Positions 27,469 to 41,200 of a stretch of DNA of 64,000 nucleotides are shown here, in pieces. Position 1 is the first letter of the stretch, and every line of letters starts with the position of its first letter. Origin of the DNA: Pempheris klunzingeri (Eukaryota; Chordata; Actinopteri; Acropomatiformes; Pempheridae). Made by a program: the position numbers and the translations under genes. The stretch lies in assembly GCF_042242105.1 (NCBI RefSeq), contig NC_092016.1:5255501-5319500 (forward strand), in the 5' to 3' direction. A model generated the notes under the pieces. That model saw nothing but the letters and a program-made list of their open reading frames with translations, ran no database searches and was not told where the DNA came from.

Positions 27469-29040
27469 GAAACCAAGCGGAGTCATCATGGTGTAGAAGA
27501 TCAACCTCATCTTGTTATTACAGTCGCCTTTCCTTTATTAAACTCCATGCGTAATTTAACCACTACCACGTGGCACTCGGCTGCTTCTGTCTCGCAAATA
27601 TAAACCGAAAGCTTGTACCTGTAGAGCCTCATGTGTTACCACCCGTACCGTGACGATAGGCTGAGAAGCATCTTTTGATCTGGTGCCTAATTGATGTTTG
27701 ATTTTGGATCTGTGTCCTGATCAACTACATGAATTCTGAAGTCTGGAGTGGCTCAACCATGTGTTGTTGTTTTTTTTTTTCTTTCTTATTCTGACTGTGT
27801 TAAGTTTGTAACTTTTTTTTCACTGTATGGCATGTTTTTCATTTCCAACTTTTTACTGATTTAAACCTTCCCCAATAGGAATCTGCTTTATTTAAGAATA
27901 TTGTAGGATTTCCTCCTAAATAAGTAAAATTAGTGGTCCGCTTCGCTAATGCTAGTTAAAAGCATAAGATCATTAACACAAGGTCTTGTCTTTCATTTGC
28001 TTTGTGGTCTTCTGTAAGGGCTCAGCCTGGATTCCCCCTCCATCACACTCGTATGTGATCTTAAAACAAAAAAAAGAAAACAGCAGAGGGGGTTTAAAAT
28101 CACCAGACAGGCTGCACGGTCATCCATATAGTGAAAATTAAAGACAATACGTGACATCCAGCCTTTGTTTAAGAAAGTACGATGAACGACGAGGAGCCTA
28201 CAGAAGCATAAAGTGCGTGTTTATTCAACCTAGAAGCCAATTTTTTTTTTTTTTTTTTGTGTGATCGTCTCCCCCATCAGGAGATTTGACCCCTTTCTGT
28301 CCCTCTTTGTCTTTTATTACACGAGTGGTTGCAATGCTCATCATCCTCCAAATGTTACAATATTTCAAAAAAAGTTGTAATCATTGGTGTGCTGCCGTAA
28401 CGTTTCAAAGTTGCCTGTGTTTCTACCTCTTAGTTAGATGGGCTTTCGTTTGTTGTTTCTTTTTTTTTTTTTTTTTGTGCTGAGATAATGAAATCGACGT
28501 AAGAAGAACCTGGAGCCCAAGCACATGCTGAAGTATTTGATTTAGTCCCGGCCTAATTGCACAATAAATTGACCGAAGCAGACTTTTCCTCTGAAGCTTC
28601 ACATGGTTTAAGTGTTAATATTTAAGAAGGAACTAAAAGCTTGTTTTTATTCATTCAAAGGCTCGGCGTCCCCCCTTGGAAAAGGTACCTGTTAAAAGGT
28701 GGGCTTTCAGAGTTTGGTCTAGCCCAGAACTTGGAGTGACGGTGTCGATGTGGCTTATTATGAAAGCTCAACACGGAAAAATCAAACAAGTGAATTTTTA
28801 ATGTTTTTCTTCAAGTGGCACAAAAAAAGAAAACCCTTTAGATGGGTTGTAATTGTGCCCCCCCCCTTCACTAAAATAAGTAAAAGCTGAATAAACGATA
28901 AGCAATGATGAGAAACATGAATTGTGCTCACAAGCCATGTTTATGTGTAAGGCAATGGATTTGGATCATATTGTAAAGGTATTAAAAATTATTGTGCACC
29001 TCTATTGCTTTAATGTCAATAAAGTCCAGTACATGAGCAC
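27469..29040 (+). other. eif4g2 3'UTR
   Basis: Untranslated tail after the TGA at 27466. It holds a proximal ATTAAA (27537-27542) and AATAAA signals at 28563, 28890 and 29018. A block at 28381-28448 resembles human EIF4G2 3'UTR as I remember it (see finding). Poly-T runs lie near 28240 and 28460. Confidence 0.65.
29018..29023 (+). terminator. Distal eif4g2 polyadenylation signal (AATAAA)
   Basis: Canonical hexamer at the far end of the 3'UTR. Earlier AATAAA copies (28563, 28890) and an ATTAAA at 27537 could give shorter mRNAs. I judged 29018 most distal because the opposing gene's signal follows at 29058. Confidence 0.5.
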
Positions 29041-29057
29041 CAAAATGATTTTCCACT

Positions 29058-29063
29058 TTTATT
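29058..29063 (-). terminator. Possible polyadenylation signal of the minus-strand coiled-coil gene
   Basis: TTTATT on the plus strand reads AATAAA on the minus strand, 707 nt past the stop codon at 29770. A variant ATTAAA (plus-strand TTTAAT, 29741-29746) lies only 24 nt after the stop and is an alternative. Confidence 0.35.
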
Positions 29064-29769
29064 TAGGCCGCATTTCTTTACACGTTCAAGCTCGGCATCA
29101 CAATGCCTCACACTGTTACACACTTCCTCTAAAAAATAATCTGATTCTCAGTCTGCTGATCAGTGAGCAGCTCCAGGGAGGAACCCGGACTCTTGATGCG
29201 CCGCTGAAAGGCAAATAAAAGGTTGTGGGGATATGAACAAGGCGACCCACATTAGTCTACCACTCCCAGACTTGTCTGTTTAATGGTAAAATCAAACCAC
29301 CAGTTCTTAAATAGCCCCTGTAAGTCATTTTGGAGATCTCCATGGAGCTTAGGGGGGGAAAAACAGAGAGTTGCTAATATTGTTATTTGAATGAATGAAC
29401 CTCTTTGAAGCTGCATCCTAACAAGTGAGCCATTATTCTGGACTAGAAATGTTATCGTGTCACACCAAATAATCCAAAACACGCCAGTTACGAGTCCTTG
29501 AATGCCACCAAACCCAACCTTGGAAGTGTTTTACAAGAACTTAGGAAGAAAAGCAAGCTGTGCCATGTGGAGGCAGGAGTGGTTGGTTCAGGCTGTATGG
29601 TGACAGACGGGCATGCTGGGAGGTTGGACCAGAGCCTGGAAGTTTGGGCGTCTGCCATGTCATCTCAGCAGTTTCCCACATCATCATTCCGCTCCAAAAA
29701 TTGTAAAAAATCTTCTGCCATCATGTCCAAACAAGGCAAGTTTTAATCTTCTCTGCTACCAGTTGTGGA

Positions 29770-32700
29770 CTATTCCTGGTCTGTGGGGATCCAGAAGTAA
29801 TCCACCACTTTCCTGCTTCTGCGCTGAGGGGCAGAGTCAGGTCGCTCTCCTCCGAAGGGGGGCAGCTCATCAAAGTGGCTCGGACCCAGATCCCTCCCCG
29901 TGTGTGGGGCAGAGACCCTGAACATGGTCCTGAGGAAAGGGTTAACTGAATATTAGTGGGTTATTGTAATGCAACGCCAAGAGAACCAGGCTGCCACTAG
30001 TTTTCTCTCATTTCTGAGAGTAAATATGAAGCTATAAGCACATGGAGGCTGTAACCTTATTTGATTTAATCATATAAGACTTTCACATAAGAATCATATA
30101 GACTTGTTAAATGGATAGAGGGCCTCATATTTTGTCATTGTCTGATGAAAACCTCATATATCCAATATATCCATGATTTGAGGCCTTTGTTTTAGCCATT
30201 AGACCCATAAACTCCATAAAGTGCTGGAAACCTTTGAATTAGTGTGAATTTTAATGTATTGTTTTTTGAATAAAGTGCTTGAAACTTCTTAAAATTCAAA
30301 TGCATTCATATAATACACCTGAGTAGTTTGCTTGAGTCTAATTTAATGTAATTTACCACACACAGGAAAAGCTTGAAAATGCTTTAAAGTGGCTTGGATT
30401 TGACTTTGAAGAAGGTGTAGGATCCCTGAAACCATCAGGTAATAAAGCCAAAAGTGGTTTGTCATCCAGCTTCTCTTTGTTCCTGAAAAGTTAACAGCTG
30501 TTTTGGGAGCCCCCTGGTGGACGTGACGTTACCTGGATGAACTCCTCTCCGGCTCCTCAGGACTGGACTCAGAGGTGTAGATGAACGCAGGGTCTCCCTC
30601 CTGAACAAAATAACATGACACCAGAACTGGTCACTTGAGCCCTCAGCTCAGACCTTTGCACCTGCAGCAGCACACTTTAGTAGATAACGTCATGAGCACG
30701 GCCGTAGAGTCATCTCACCGTGAAGTTTCTTGGGGTTCCGTCTTGATTTTTGAGAATTTTAACCCGCTGATCGCTTTCAGTCATGCAGAGGAAGTAACTC
30801 TTGATGTTGGCTTGACACTGTGGAGAAAAAAAACAAATAGATAAATAAATTACTTTACAGACAGCACGTCATAATCTTTGCAAGCAGATGGCAACTTGTA
30901 CAATGTAATATTTAATTTTCAGCTTTTTACTTCTGCTGTGTGCTGACATTTATAACACAGTGCAACAGTGTTATCAATGTTTAATGACACTGAAGCCCTT
31001 CAGACATGTCTTACAAGACTTTGGTGTGAATCCAGAGATAACAACTTTGACGGTGCCTTTTTTTTTGTTGTTGATTAGATGTTTTTTAGTGACTATCATT
31101 GTGTGTGTGTGTGTGTGTGGGGGGGGGGGCTGATAAAATTATGTCCAATTAAACGATATACAAATTGAAGGTCCTGGAGGGGGAATGTTGGGTGGATTAA
31201 TGTTTGGTAATTACATTGTCAGTTATTCTATGTTTTAAAATGAATGGTGTACAGGTGCACTGTAATCCCACCAACTAAAAAACAACAGGCGTAAGATGCT
31301 GTTGGCACTTCCTTACTGCTTTGTTCTGCCTCAGAGCCCTCAGGTCCTCCTCAGCTCTGAACCGGTCAGCTAACTCCTGGTGCTTCTCCCTCCAGCTGAG
31401 ACACTCGGCCGTCCTCTCCTGCCTCTCCCTCTCAGCCAGACGCCTCTCGGCCTCGGCCTCCCGCTGAGCCTGGTTGGCCTTTTTGCTCTCCTCCTCCAAC
31501 GCCACCGCTCTGCGCCTCAGATTCATCTCACTGTAAACACAAGACTAAAATTACCATCCCAGTCTGTCTTATTATATTTTTTTTTTTTACAGCCGGACAG
31601 CAGAGAAATTGTTTTGGTTCTATGTGATAAATCTAAAATAACTAAGCACATCTGGATTTAGGAATTTTCTCAGTTTTTTCCTTTGAAGTATCACTGACAC
31701 TGCACAGAGACCACCTGTACTTGTGTCCACATGAAGGTGAAGAAGTGTGATTTAATAGGGTTTTACTTTGTGTAGCCTTCTAAAACCTGCCATATGTCTT
31801 GTTTAACTTGTCTTTGAATCACACAGCCCTTCTGCTCTTTGACTTTCATCTTTAGTTCTACTATTTTCTCCTCCTTTTAAATCTTCTTCTTTCTTCATCA
31901 TGTCCCATTTCCTTCATCTCCTCCGCTCTCCTCTCAGCCCATTTGTCTCCCAGTCAAGCTCTCATCTTTCCCCTGCGTTTATGAAGTTGTATAAGTAGGT
32001 TCGGGAACAAAGACCACACCTTGAACTCATCTCATTCCTGCACATAACAGCTTCCCCCGCAGAGTCTTGACCCCTCTGGTTACCTCCTGTCTTCATGACA
32101 CTGGTCCATCTACATCCTCCATCTATATGTCCACGGCTCTGTTTCCTTCCCTCATCCCTTCAACACTTATCCGTCAATCCTCCATCCCTAACTCCTTCCT
32201 CGGGATCCCTCCTACATCAACTTGGCTCACTTTCCATCTATGTCTTTATTGCAGTGGTCTTTGTTGGGGAAACGGTGTGCACCTGAAAGACTTTGCACCA
32301 CTGGTTGGGCCTTGGCTATGCTCAAAGAGCTGTTATGTGAAAGGTCATAATTGTTACACCAATTGTAAACCTTGGAAGCATGTTAGCTAACCTCAAGGAT
32401 TCCTCCATCATTTAAGACGAAGTATATTTTGGCTACAGCTGATTTTGGACACTGCCCAGGGCGCTAAGAGTTCAAATTCATCCAGAACATACACAAAAAT
32501 GCCCCAAAAAAACATGTCAGGATCACTATCTACTCGTAAAGACTGAGATTATGACCTTTGGCGTCATCTGCTTTGATGTTTGGGGTTTTGTGGTGAACAC
32601 TGTTTAGATTGGATGTGCAGCAATTCATCTGATCTGATGTTCCTCTAATCCTACAATTTATGCTCCCAGCTTTATGCTCAGCAGGAGAAAATATGTCCTT

Positions 32701-35700
32701 TCTGATTACTGACAAATTAGAGTTTAAATAGAGCTCAAGTATTTATACAGTCAATGTATAAATGCAGCACTGGGTGGCCCAAAGAGGGAGCATTAGATGT
32801 ATTTCAGCTATATGAAACACTTGATATATTTGATCTGATATACAGCTACATGGTTTGCTGTTATGTGCTGATTTATTTCTTCTAATAGGCAGAGTACATT
32901 CCCACTATATTCTTTGTTGATAAGGTGCTCAATCAAGTTTGACATTTAACCTTGCTACATAGTTCTAACTATTTTTATATAATGTGAAAACATTCCTCGT
33001 CTATTGCCCTTGACTTTGTTCCAGCTTCCCTTCTGAGAGACTATTTGCCCTCCAATAACAACGGACAACAGGTCACACTGTGCACCTGATTGCATTCAAT
33101 GAGCAATGATTTATTCTCTTTGAAAAATAAACCTTGACCCATCACCTTCTCTTCTGTAGAGTACTTGCACACAGAAATTGCATTTCTAAGTGTTTTGAAT
33201 AATCTTCTAATGAGCATAGATGCACCTAAATGATGTATTCTGGTGCTGCTGTAATGTAACAGCAGGATTAACACTACTGTCAATGACAATATACAATTTT
33301 TTGTTTTGCACTTTTTTTAAAGCACTTTGTAACCCTGTAAGAAATGTGCTACATAAATTAAGTTTTGTTATTACCTATTATTATAGATAAAAGTTATATA
33401 TGATGACTATTTCATTCCTATTTGTAGACTTTGACACTGTGAGTAACTCTAAATGACTTTGATGTACACCAAGGCTCTATCCTTGGTCCTACTGAGTTTT
33501 CCTTATACAGCACAGTGTAGTGTAGTATTGTTAAACCTCAGCACACTCATGAGTATGTGTGACTAATGAGTAATATATGACTCCAAATGATTGGTAATGT
33601 TTCTTTGTGTCTCCTGGATGTGTCGTAAAGCAATTACAGTTAGCCGTAACTGTCACTGGCCTCATATTCACTCCTTGTCGAACTATTTCCCACGTGATCC
33701 CAGAGAGAGTGTTACCGATCGGCCTCCAGCTTCCTGCCACGCTGCCTCAGAGAGTGACTTTTCCCCTTGTGGTGATTTTTGGTTTTTTGGATTGCCTTTG
33801 TTTCCGTGTTTTTTTCCCTAGTGGTGATTTTTGGTTTTCGTTTTGTTGCCTAGTAATAAACTCTCTTTGAAATTCTGCATTTGGGTCCACGCCTCCCTCG
33901 TGCTTCGTAACAGTAACAACTTTATAAACCTGTAATCTGTCAGCATTTACCAACACCCCTCTGTCTCCTCTTAACCAAAATTTGATGATTAATGATTAAT
34001 GTAGCATTACCATAAAGGAATGTAATACCTTTTTAGATTTTAACATTAAGCCATGTTATTAAAGACCCTTTTTACCCAACAATCTGACTTTGCTAGATGT
34101 CTTCGACATCTTTTCTAGAATCAAATTTGTTTTGTCTTTTCTTATTCTGAAAACAATCATTTAATTTCCAGTTTCTTCTCATTCTAATTCTACTTAACTT
34201 AGTCCTTCTCAATGGCCATACCTGAAGGAAGAATTAAATAAGGTGCATCTGTCTCTCAGTTAGTGGCTCTGCCTCCTATTCAATGGTGTATTTTTATACA
34301 GAATTATTGTCCAGTGCAGTTTTGATGTCCCAAAATGTTCAGAGCCAGTTGCTCATGAAATATACCTACCTCTCTTTAATATGGACATTTTCCTCTGTGA
34401 TCTTTCTCAGCTTGTGTCGGAGTTCATCTCTGCCTCCTTCCAGGCTGCTGTTCTCCTGCAGCAGGGCCTGTTTATCTCCAGACACCCGGTCCAGCTTCAG
34501 CTTGGTTTCAAAATAACTTTTCTCCGTTTGTGCCAGTAAAAGCTGCAGATCCGTGTGCTACAGAAGGAAAATAGAGATGCCGAATAAATCTCACAGGTCA
34601 TAATTGAATCGATTTATTCCACTGATGATGTTAGATCCTGTTTATGCCCCGGCTGATTCAGGGTTATTGATTCTGCTAACAGAGAGAAAGAACTTTGTTA
34701 GAAAACTGTGCTAAAAATATCCCACATTCACTCTGGTTATACTCTGCTCATCAACATATAATTAGGAAACAGATGATGATTTACAAGTTATTTCATTTCA
34801 CAAGATATCAGACAATACTTGTTAGTAGGATCAATTCATTGTTGGCTTTGAAGAAAAACATAGAATATCACCAGCCTCACATTTTAAATGAAAAGAATTG
34901 ACTCTTTATTATTATTGATTTCTTGGGATATTGAGCCAATGCTGGTCCTTCATTAAAACAAGTATCTGACATCTACGGTGTATTAGATATAATATAGTTT
35001 GTTTTGAAACATTTGCTTTATATAATTGATTTTTCCACAGATAAATTTAATGCAACATTTGTAACATAAGAATCAGAAAACCTTGCATGACATTTTGTAT
35101 TGATAATCTTACTGAACAACTCTTTCAACAACTATTGTATGATGTGCTGGGGAAAGACTAACTGCTGAAATGGGAGGATGTGTCACCCCTGAGTCCTGAT
35201 GGAGCACCCAAGGAGCGTATACATTACATGCTGCACTATAGTTACACTAATTGCTGCCTCTAATTATCTCCGTTGTTCTTAGTTGAATGTGCAGATCAGC
35301 TGACATTTTCTGTGAGTGTACCTCTTTCTTAAGCAGCTGCAGTTCTTCACTCAGGCGGCCCCTGTCGGCCTCTGCTGCCTCCTTGTCTCTGTGACACGCG
35401 AGGGCCCGAGCCTCAGCCAGGGCCCTGCTCTTCTCCGCCTCCCCTCTGGACTCCTCCGCCTCGTCTACAGCTCGTGAGCACAACGTTGCCCTCTGTTGGC
35501 TCTGATACAGCCTCTGCTTCAGCTGGTGGGGGTCAGAGAGAGAGAGAGGGGTGGGTGTGTACTGTGTAGTGACTTGGTCTGGAAACAGTAGAGGCCTGCC
35601 TTTGTTTCTAGATGTAATACAACTCCACACACTCTGTCAGAACCAGGGTTATGTGGAGTGAATGGATGTAGGTTAATGGTATTATAAGAAACTCCTTACA

Positions 35701-36464
35701 TTGTTTTTTTTTGTTTTTAATTTTCTGAAAATTCACGTTTTGATCTGAATGCATATGTTTATGTGTCAAAGCACTGCCTTTCTAAAATCTTTACTCACAT
35801 TACCTGATGCATGTTTCTGCATCATGGCCTTGCTACATATTAACCCCATAGCTCCCAAACGTGCTTCTTCTCTTTGTGACTGAGCAAAATGAGGGTGATA
35901 TTGATCTGCCAAATTAGCTATTTAGCCATTAGACATCCATCTCCCTTCCAGATATTCCTCTCTCTTAACTTAACTATGGCTGTCGTACAGCTATGGAGGC
36001 AGAAGTACCGTGAAGCACCACGATATATCCATTCTCAGGTGAGCAGTCCCCCAGCTGTTCTCAGCAGAGGTGCATTTCTGTGCGCCGGTCTTTCTTTCTT
36101 TCTTTCTTTCTTTCTGTCTGCTTCAATGTGTGTGTGACTGAGTGAGACAGATGTTGTGAACAGCTAAGTCACTGCTTCCCCCGAGAATTCATGCACTTCC
36201 GCCTCCTGTGTGTGGCATGGCATGGCACTGTTAACAAACTGTGTGTGTGTGTGGGGGGGGGGTTGAAAATTACTACCAGCATATGAGACTAAATATAATC
36301 CAAAATGTTGATATAACTCAAATTAGTCTTTTTCTAGTATTAAAGGGCAGCCCATGTACTACTACATGGTACATGGGCGTTATGGGAAATGTAGGATCCA
36401 GTATTTCTGGAGCTTGACTCATGTCGACTAAAAATAAGTATGTAATATAAAAATAAAATAGATT

Positions 36465-36496
<32 letters not shown>

Positions 36497-38257
36497 AATA
36501 AGAGTATCTCAGCCTCTCCAGCATCAGTTTTTAATCGTTCACTTGAAAGTTTCTCGCCTTTCCGGCAGCACTAAATGACTGGAGTAGCCCTTTAGAGGCA
36601 GCAATACTGTGCTTTGACAAAATCGTCTGCACGTTATTAAACTAACTTCATGTCGGCCTCTTGTTATCTAGTCATTAAACTCAGGCTTCCATGTTATATG
36701 TTCCACGTTACGTCCAAAATACTGTCTCACCAGTACTTTGATATTGTAGCAGTTAAGATGATTATTAGCTGCAACCCCACAGGTCATATTTTCCCAGTTT
36801 TTATTCTGTAACATTTCAAGTAATTGTTAATTAATGTCAGTTTGACTGTTTGTATTCTGCTTTTACTTTTACGTGGTTGAATTACAGGGTTGCACTTCTC
36901 CTGAGGACTTTATGTCATTTCATTGGTGATAGTAATGTTATTCGCTTGCATTGAGGAACATTTTTACAAAAACTTTATACATTTTGTGGCTCCATTCTTC
37001 TTGTTACTGCAGGAGTTTCATCTTTACAACATGTGCGGCCTAACTCTAGTTTATGATATCACATCTTTTTCTGATTACTTATGTGCTGTCGACTGCTGTT
37101 TTCACAGTTTCACGGTTGCTTCCTGTTCCAACTTCAAAAGCCAACTCCAGTCTTTAACCTTCAACGCAAGTGTGTCAAGCTCACTGAATAGCTGCACATC
37201 TGCATGCTTAGTGATCAGTTTACAGTAAATACAGTATTGCCTCTGTGTTTATTTACTATATTGATAATTCATCTATTGCAGGTTTGTTATGTGTCACAAC
37301 ATAATTAATCTGGAACGGAACAGGAATGTGGTGAAACAAATATCAGAGTGGCACAAAAGGTAAAATCCCTAAAACTCAATTTACCCATGTCTGAATTTAG
37401 AAAATAGAATTTATCTAACATTAGAGGCTGTTAACCATCTTAATGACTTTCTGTGCATGGTTCATAGCTTCCATCACATTACAGGCATCAGACTGTGTTA
37501 TTGATGTGAGGACAGAGTTTCAAAGAGTAAAATCGCTTATATCTTTCCTAATACTGCCCAGGATCAGTGGGTAGGTGTCCTAATCTCTTGAGTGATGGAC
37601 TGTCATTTGCTACATCCAGTGTTTGAGTGTACCTCTTTGACTTGAGCCTGCAGCTCCTGGTTCAGGTTCCTGAGGTTCCTCATGGTAAGCTCATTCTCCG
37701 TGCGCATCATGATCCGCTCCATGTGAATCTCGTTAGCCAAGTACTTGTTTTCTTTTTTGAGATCCTCACATTCCTGAGGAAAGTTAACATTAGCAATATG
37801 TGATGTAGAACTGAAACTTAACAGAACAGTTTAGTGACATCAAAACGTTCAGACGTCAGGAGACAGACTGGCGCCAGTCTTCTTTTTTTGTTGTTATACT
37901 GTTCAACAGTATCATTAAGTAATAATAAGTCATTCCAGCTGTACTGTTATCTTCTATGGGATCACTGTGTATGATCCCTGCTCCATTCTTCCTTACCTTC
38001 CTCTTTCTGACCAGCTCTCCTTGCAGATGGTTGATCTGGAGGAAGGAGCCATTGCAGGCGCTGACTGGCCTGACTACCCGCACAGGCCTCCTGGATGTTC
38101 TGGAGAGACCTTTGACCTCTTCGGCTGTCCCGTTCCCAAACCGGCTGCCTCTGTTAACGTTGCTGCTGCTCATGGAGAAAGAGTTGTACAGGCCGTTGTC
38201 TAACGAGGACTTCCCAACCGTCTGCAGGTCCGTGTGGGATTTGGCTCTGAGCGACAT
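29770..38257 (-). CDS. Uncharacterised coiled-coil protein, 443 residues
   Basis: I do not recognise this family. Eight coding exons join in frame on the minus strand: 37997-38257, 37633-37773, 35322-35522, 34370-34557, 31317-31530, 30719-30817, 30533-30600, 29770-29929 (1332 nt with stop). The start ATG at 38257 has an A at -3. Residues 1-75 are Ser/Arg-rich and low in structure. Residues about 78-340 are a long heptad-rich coiled coil, very rich in Glu, Arg, Leu, Ala and Gln. The tail (about 340-443) is not coiled: it holds a Ser/Glu/Pro acidic patch (SESSPEEPERSSS), a Pro/Gly turn (DELPPFGGERP) and ends RKVVDYFWIPTDQE. There is no signal peptide or membrane segment, so IRAG1, the mammalian neighbour of LYVE1, is unlikely because it has a C-terminal membrane anchor. 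A cytoskeletal, centrosomal or ciliary role is only a guess from architecture. It faces eif4g2 tail to tail and lyve1 head to head. Confidence 0.85.
31098..31130. repeat. (GT)n followed by poly-G
   Basis: A short GT repeat runs straight into a G run, inside an intron of the coiled-coil gene. A similar GT-then-G tract is at 36240-36262. Confidence 0.85.
33290..33380. repeat. Teleost interspersed repeat tail
   Basis: The motif 'aaagcactttgtaaccctg', followed by 'gtgctacataaatta' and a TTATTA-rich end, is the common 3' tail of LINE/SINE-type repeats of fish. It is intronic to the minus-strand coiled-coil gene. Confidence 0.45.
33620..33920. repeat. Degraded interspersed repeat, class uncertain
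   Basis: This block ends with an AATAAA-containing segment (33856-33861) and 'ctgcatttgggtccacg', then 'cgtaacag', which recalls ends of repeated elements in fish genomes. It carries an internal near-duplication of 'gtggtgatttttggtttt' (near 33770 and 33821). It is an intronic insertion in the coiled-coil gene. Confidence 0.35.
36089..36115. repeat. (CTTT)n microsatellite
   Basis: About six tandem CTTT units in an intron of the coiled-coil gene. Confidence 0.9.
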
Positions 38258-41200
38258 TTTCAAAGCCGGATAAGTGCAGTTTTGTCAAAATGCCACCTCG
38301 CTGTAACTGTGATGATGCTGTGAGAGCAGACGCGGCTCCCGGTTTGTGTTCAGAATGTAGGCGTGTGATGTGAATGAAGTTCTCAGTTTCACATCGAGTT
38401 CACTGTTTGGATCCAATCACCCACTGAGCCTCATTCATTATTCATACGGGAACATGATAGGACAGGACCTGCATGGGACAGAGGCGAACCGTCTCTGTGT
38501 TTTGGTATGAGAGCATCTCTCCTCCTTTGAGTTTGATATGTAATTCACACTTACATATCATTCGAGGCACGACCAGTGGTTACTGAGACAATGCAGTGAA
38601 AACTGGATGTCTGTAGCTGTGCTTTATGACACAATTAGTATCACTAGCACTTCTTTTAAAGTCAGATATTAGGTACAAGCAATGTGTGAGGGATATTTCT
38701 TTGCTGTTCTGTTACTGCTTTGCTATTTGACACACGGAGGACCAATGTTCACATGCAGTGTCCCATGTCCAGTGTCTTTCCCTAACCTCTTAAGACCCGA
38801 GCTCTTGTTTGATATGCATTTTTTATTTCTCCTTGCTATTTGGGCTTATTGGACCCTGATAAGTATAAAACCTAAGCATCATCTTTTTACATGGTGTAGT
38901 TTTAGAGAAACATTATGTCCACATATGTGCACAATCGGTCTTAATCTCCAGAAAACACAATAAAGTCACCTTTGTGCAAAACTCTTTATTTCCACCTTGA
39001 ACATAGCAGTTTTTTTCCTGGCTGCTTTTGAATGTATTTATAACACATACAAAACATATTTTGAACATGTTTTGAAAATCACAGTGCAAAAAACAATATG
39101 AAATATCAACAATTTTGCCCACATACATGTCCATACGGCCCCAGCTAAGCAGAATTAACTACTATGGTAATATAACCCAAAATGTGATGTCCACGCATGT
39201 GTACGCCAGATCTTTAGAGGCTAAGCTGAGCTGACTACATTTTGTGCCTAAGCCTATCCAGATCTTAACTATAGCAGCGGTGGCAGATCAGAGGAGGGTC
39301 ATATGAGTAAAGCCTGTATTGCTCATAGCTAACTGACAACAAACTCATATTTAGCTGAAATATATTTGAAATACCTGCTGGTATTTTGTGATCTCGTAAT
39401 AAGACGTTTTCTTATGCGCTTATTATGCTATTATGATTATTACATGATGATCGCATGGAAAACACAGCTCCCTTTAAGGAAAATCATTCAACCAAGGAAG
39501 CAAAATAGAAAAATGGTTAGACATGTGGCATCTTCAGACTTTTGCGCTTAATATAAATTTGCAGTCTGGTCTCTGGTCTTCACAGACTGGCAGCCTCCTC
39601 ATCGCTCACACCTCTCCTAAGGTGTCCAGGAGCAAGGCACTTAAGCCCTTCCTGCTGCAACTGAGCTGCTCGGAGACTGAGTAGATTTTAGGCATCTTTA
39701 AAGAGCATTCATCCATGGGTAGATAACAGCTAATGGTGAAATCAGTAACAATAGGAAGCTTAATAAAATGAATATATATTTCTTTAACTTGGAGAAACAC
39801 TGAAAACATTTAGGAAAAGTAATTTATGTGACAATTCCTTCTGAGGTAAAAAAAAAAAAAGTGTCTGTAATTGGCTGTGGATCAGTGACCCCAGAAAAAA
39901 TGTTTCAATTACAATCTCCTCTTGTCCCCGAGGACGACTTTCTGTACTGACGCCGCGTGAAGGAAATTGTCACACTTTTATCACTGAATTATTCTTTCCT
40001 CTCCTGGTGGATGAAGCCAGACTTACTCTCCTCCTGACCAGGCAAGTGTGACCAATTAGCTTCTCCTCCAGCTCCTATCTGTGCTACAGCGCTGTATCTC
40101 TTACAGCCCAGCCTGCAGCAGACAGGAAGCTCCATTATTCACACGACATTCACTGAGTCATGAAAGTAGGACATGTTGAACTAGCTTGCCACCGTGCATT
40201 AAAACATCCTCGCTGTCAGCAAGTGACTGTAAATACATTGGACCAACACAGAGGATCATGCTAACAGGCCTCTATCACTGCCATGTTCAGGTTTCCTGAC
40301 GCTGGGCTCCACAGATTACAGAAGGGCTTTTGGCTTCAGCCTTGTTTTTATTGAAGAATTGCTGGTTTGAATCCCTGGAATATCACGTGAGACATCAGGC
40401 ATTAATTCAGCTGAGTGATGAGGTTTAGTTTTGGTGTAATGTCATTCTGTATTAAACATCAAAGTACTGACGGCCATGCAGCTGTTGCTTACTTTATCCC
40501 ACAAAGGCTTAAAACGTCCAACATTATGTGAATAATTCAGTTGCAAAAATTGCAGTGCTAGATTTAGCAGAAGAGATAGAACTTGTTAATTTATGGGCTT
40601 TAAAGATGCTGGTGGGTGGATTTAGTTTCCAGCTAGCAGTTTCCATCTGTTTTTGGTATGCTAAGCTAACTGGAGCTGGCTACTTCCCATTTAACCACTA
40701 GATATAAGAGCATTGATCTTCTCATCTAACTTTAAGCAAGATCCAAATTAGTGTATTTTCTAAAATGTCACACCTTTGCTTTAAAACTTATAATATAATA
40801 TATACATACATAAATATATAATATATAATATATATATAAAGATAAGGATAGACAGGGAAAAGTGTCCGAGTCGCCTTCAGATCCTTTGTTTTTATATTGA
40901 GCTTTAGTGGTTCTTATATTAAGTTTAACTGAATTAGAATTAATCAGATTCCAACAAACCAGACAGTAAATGGAGCCCTTGGAGCTCAAGTGCCCATTTT
41001 TCCTGCTTGATAATCTCAGTTTACTCGTCCTGTCTGGTCACTGAGCTGGAGGAGTCAAAACACATCTAGTTTCACTCTGTGTAACTTTAGCTACAGCACG
41101 CTCTGCTGTAATTTAAATTCTCAAGTGTTGCTGCCACACTGGAAGAAACAAATGAAGAAATAACTTGAAGCATCATTGTTTGGGATCTCAGCGACCTCAG

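Noticed and set aside
29770..38257. Identity as IRAG1/MRVI1 from expected neighbourhood
   Set aside because: The protein has no C-terminal membrane anchor and none of the IRAG sequence features I know.
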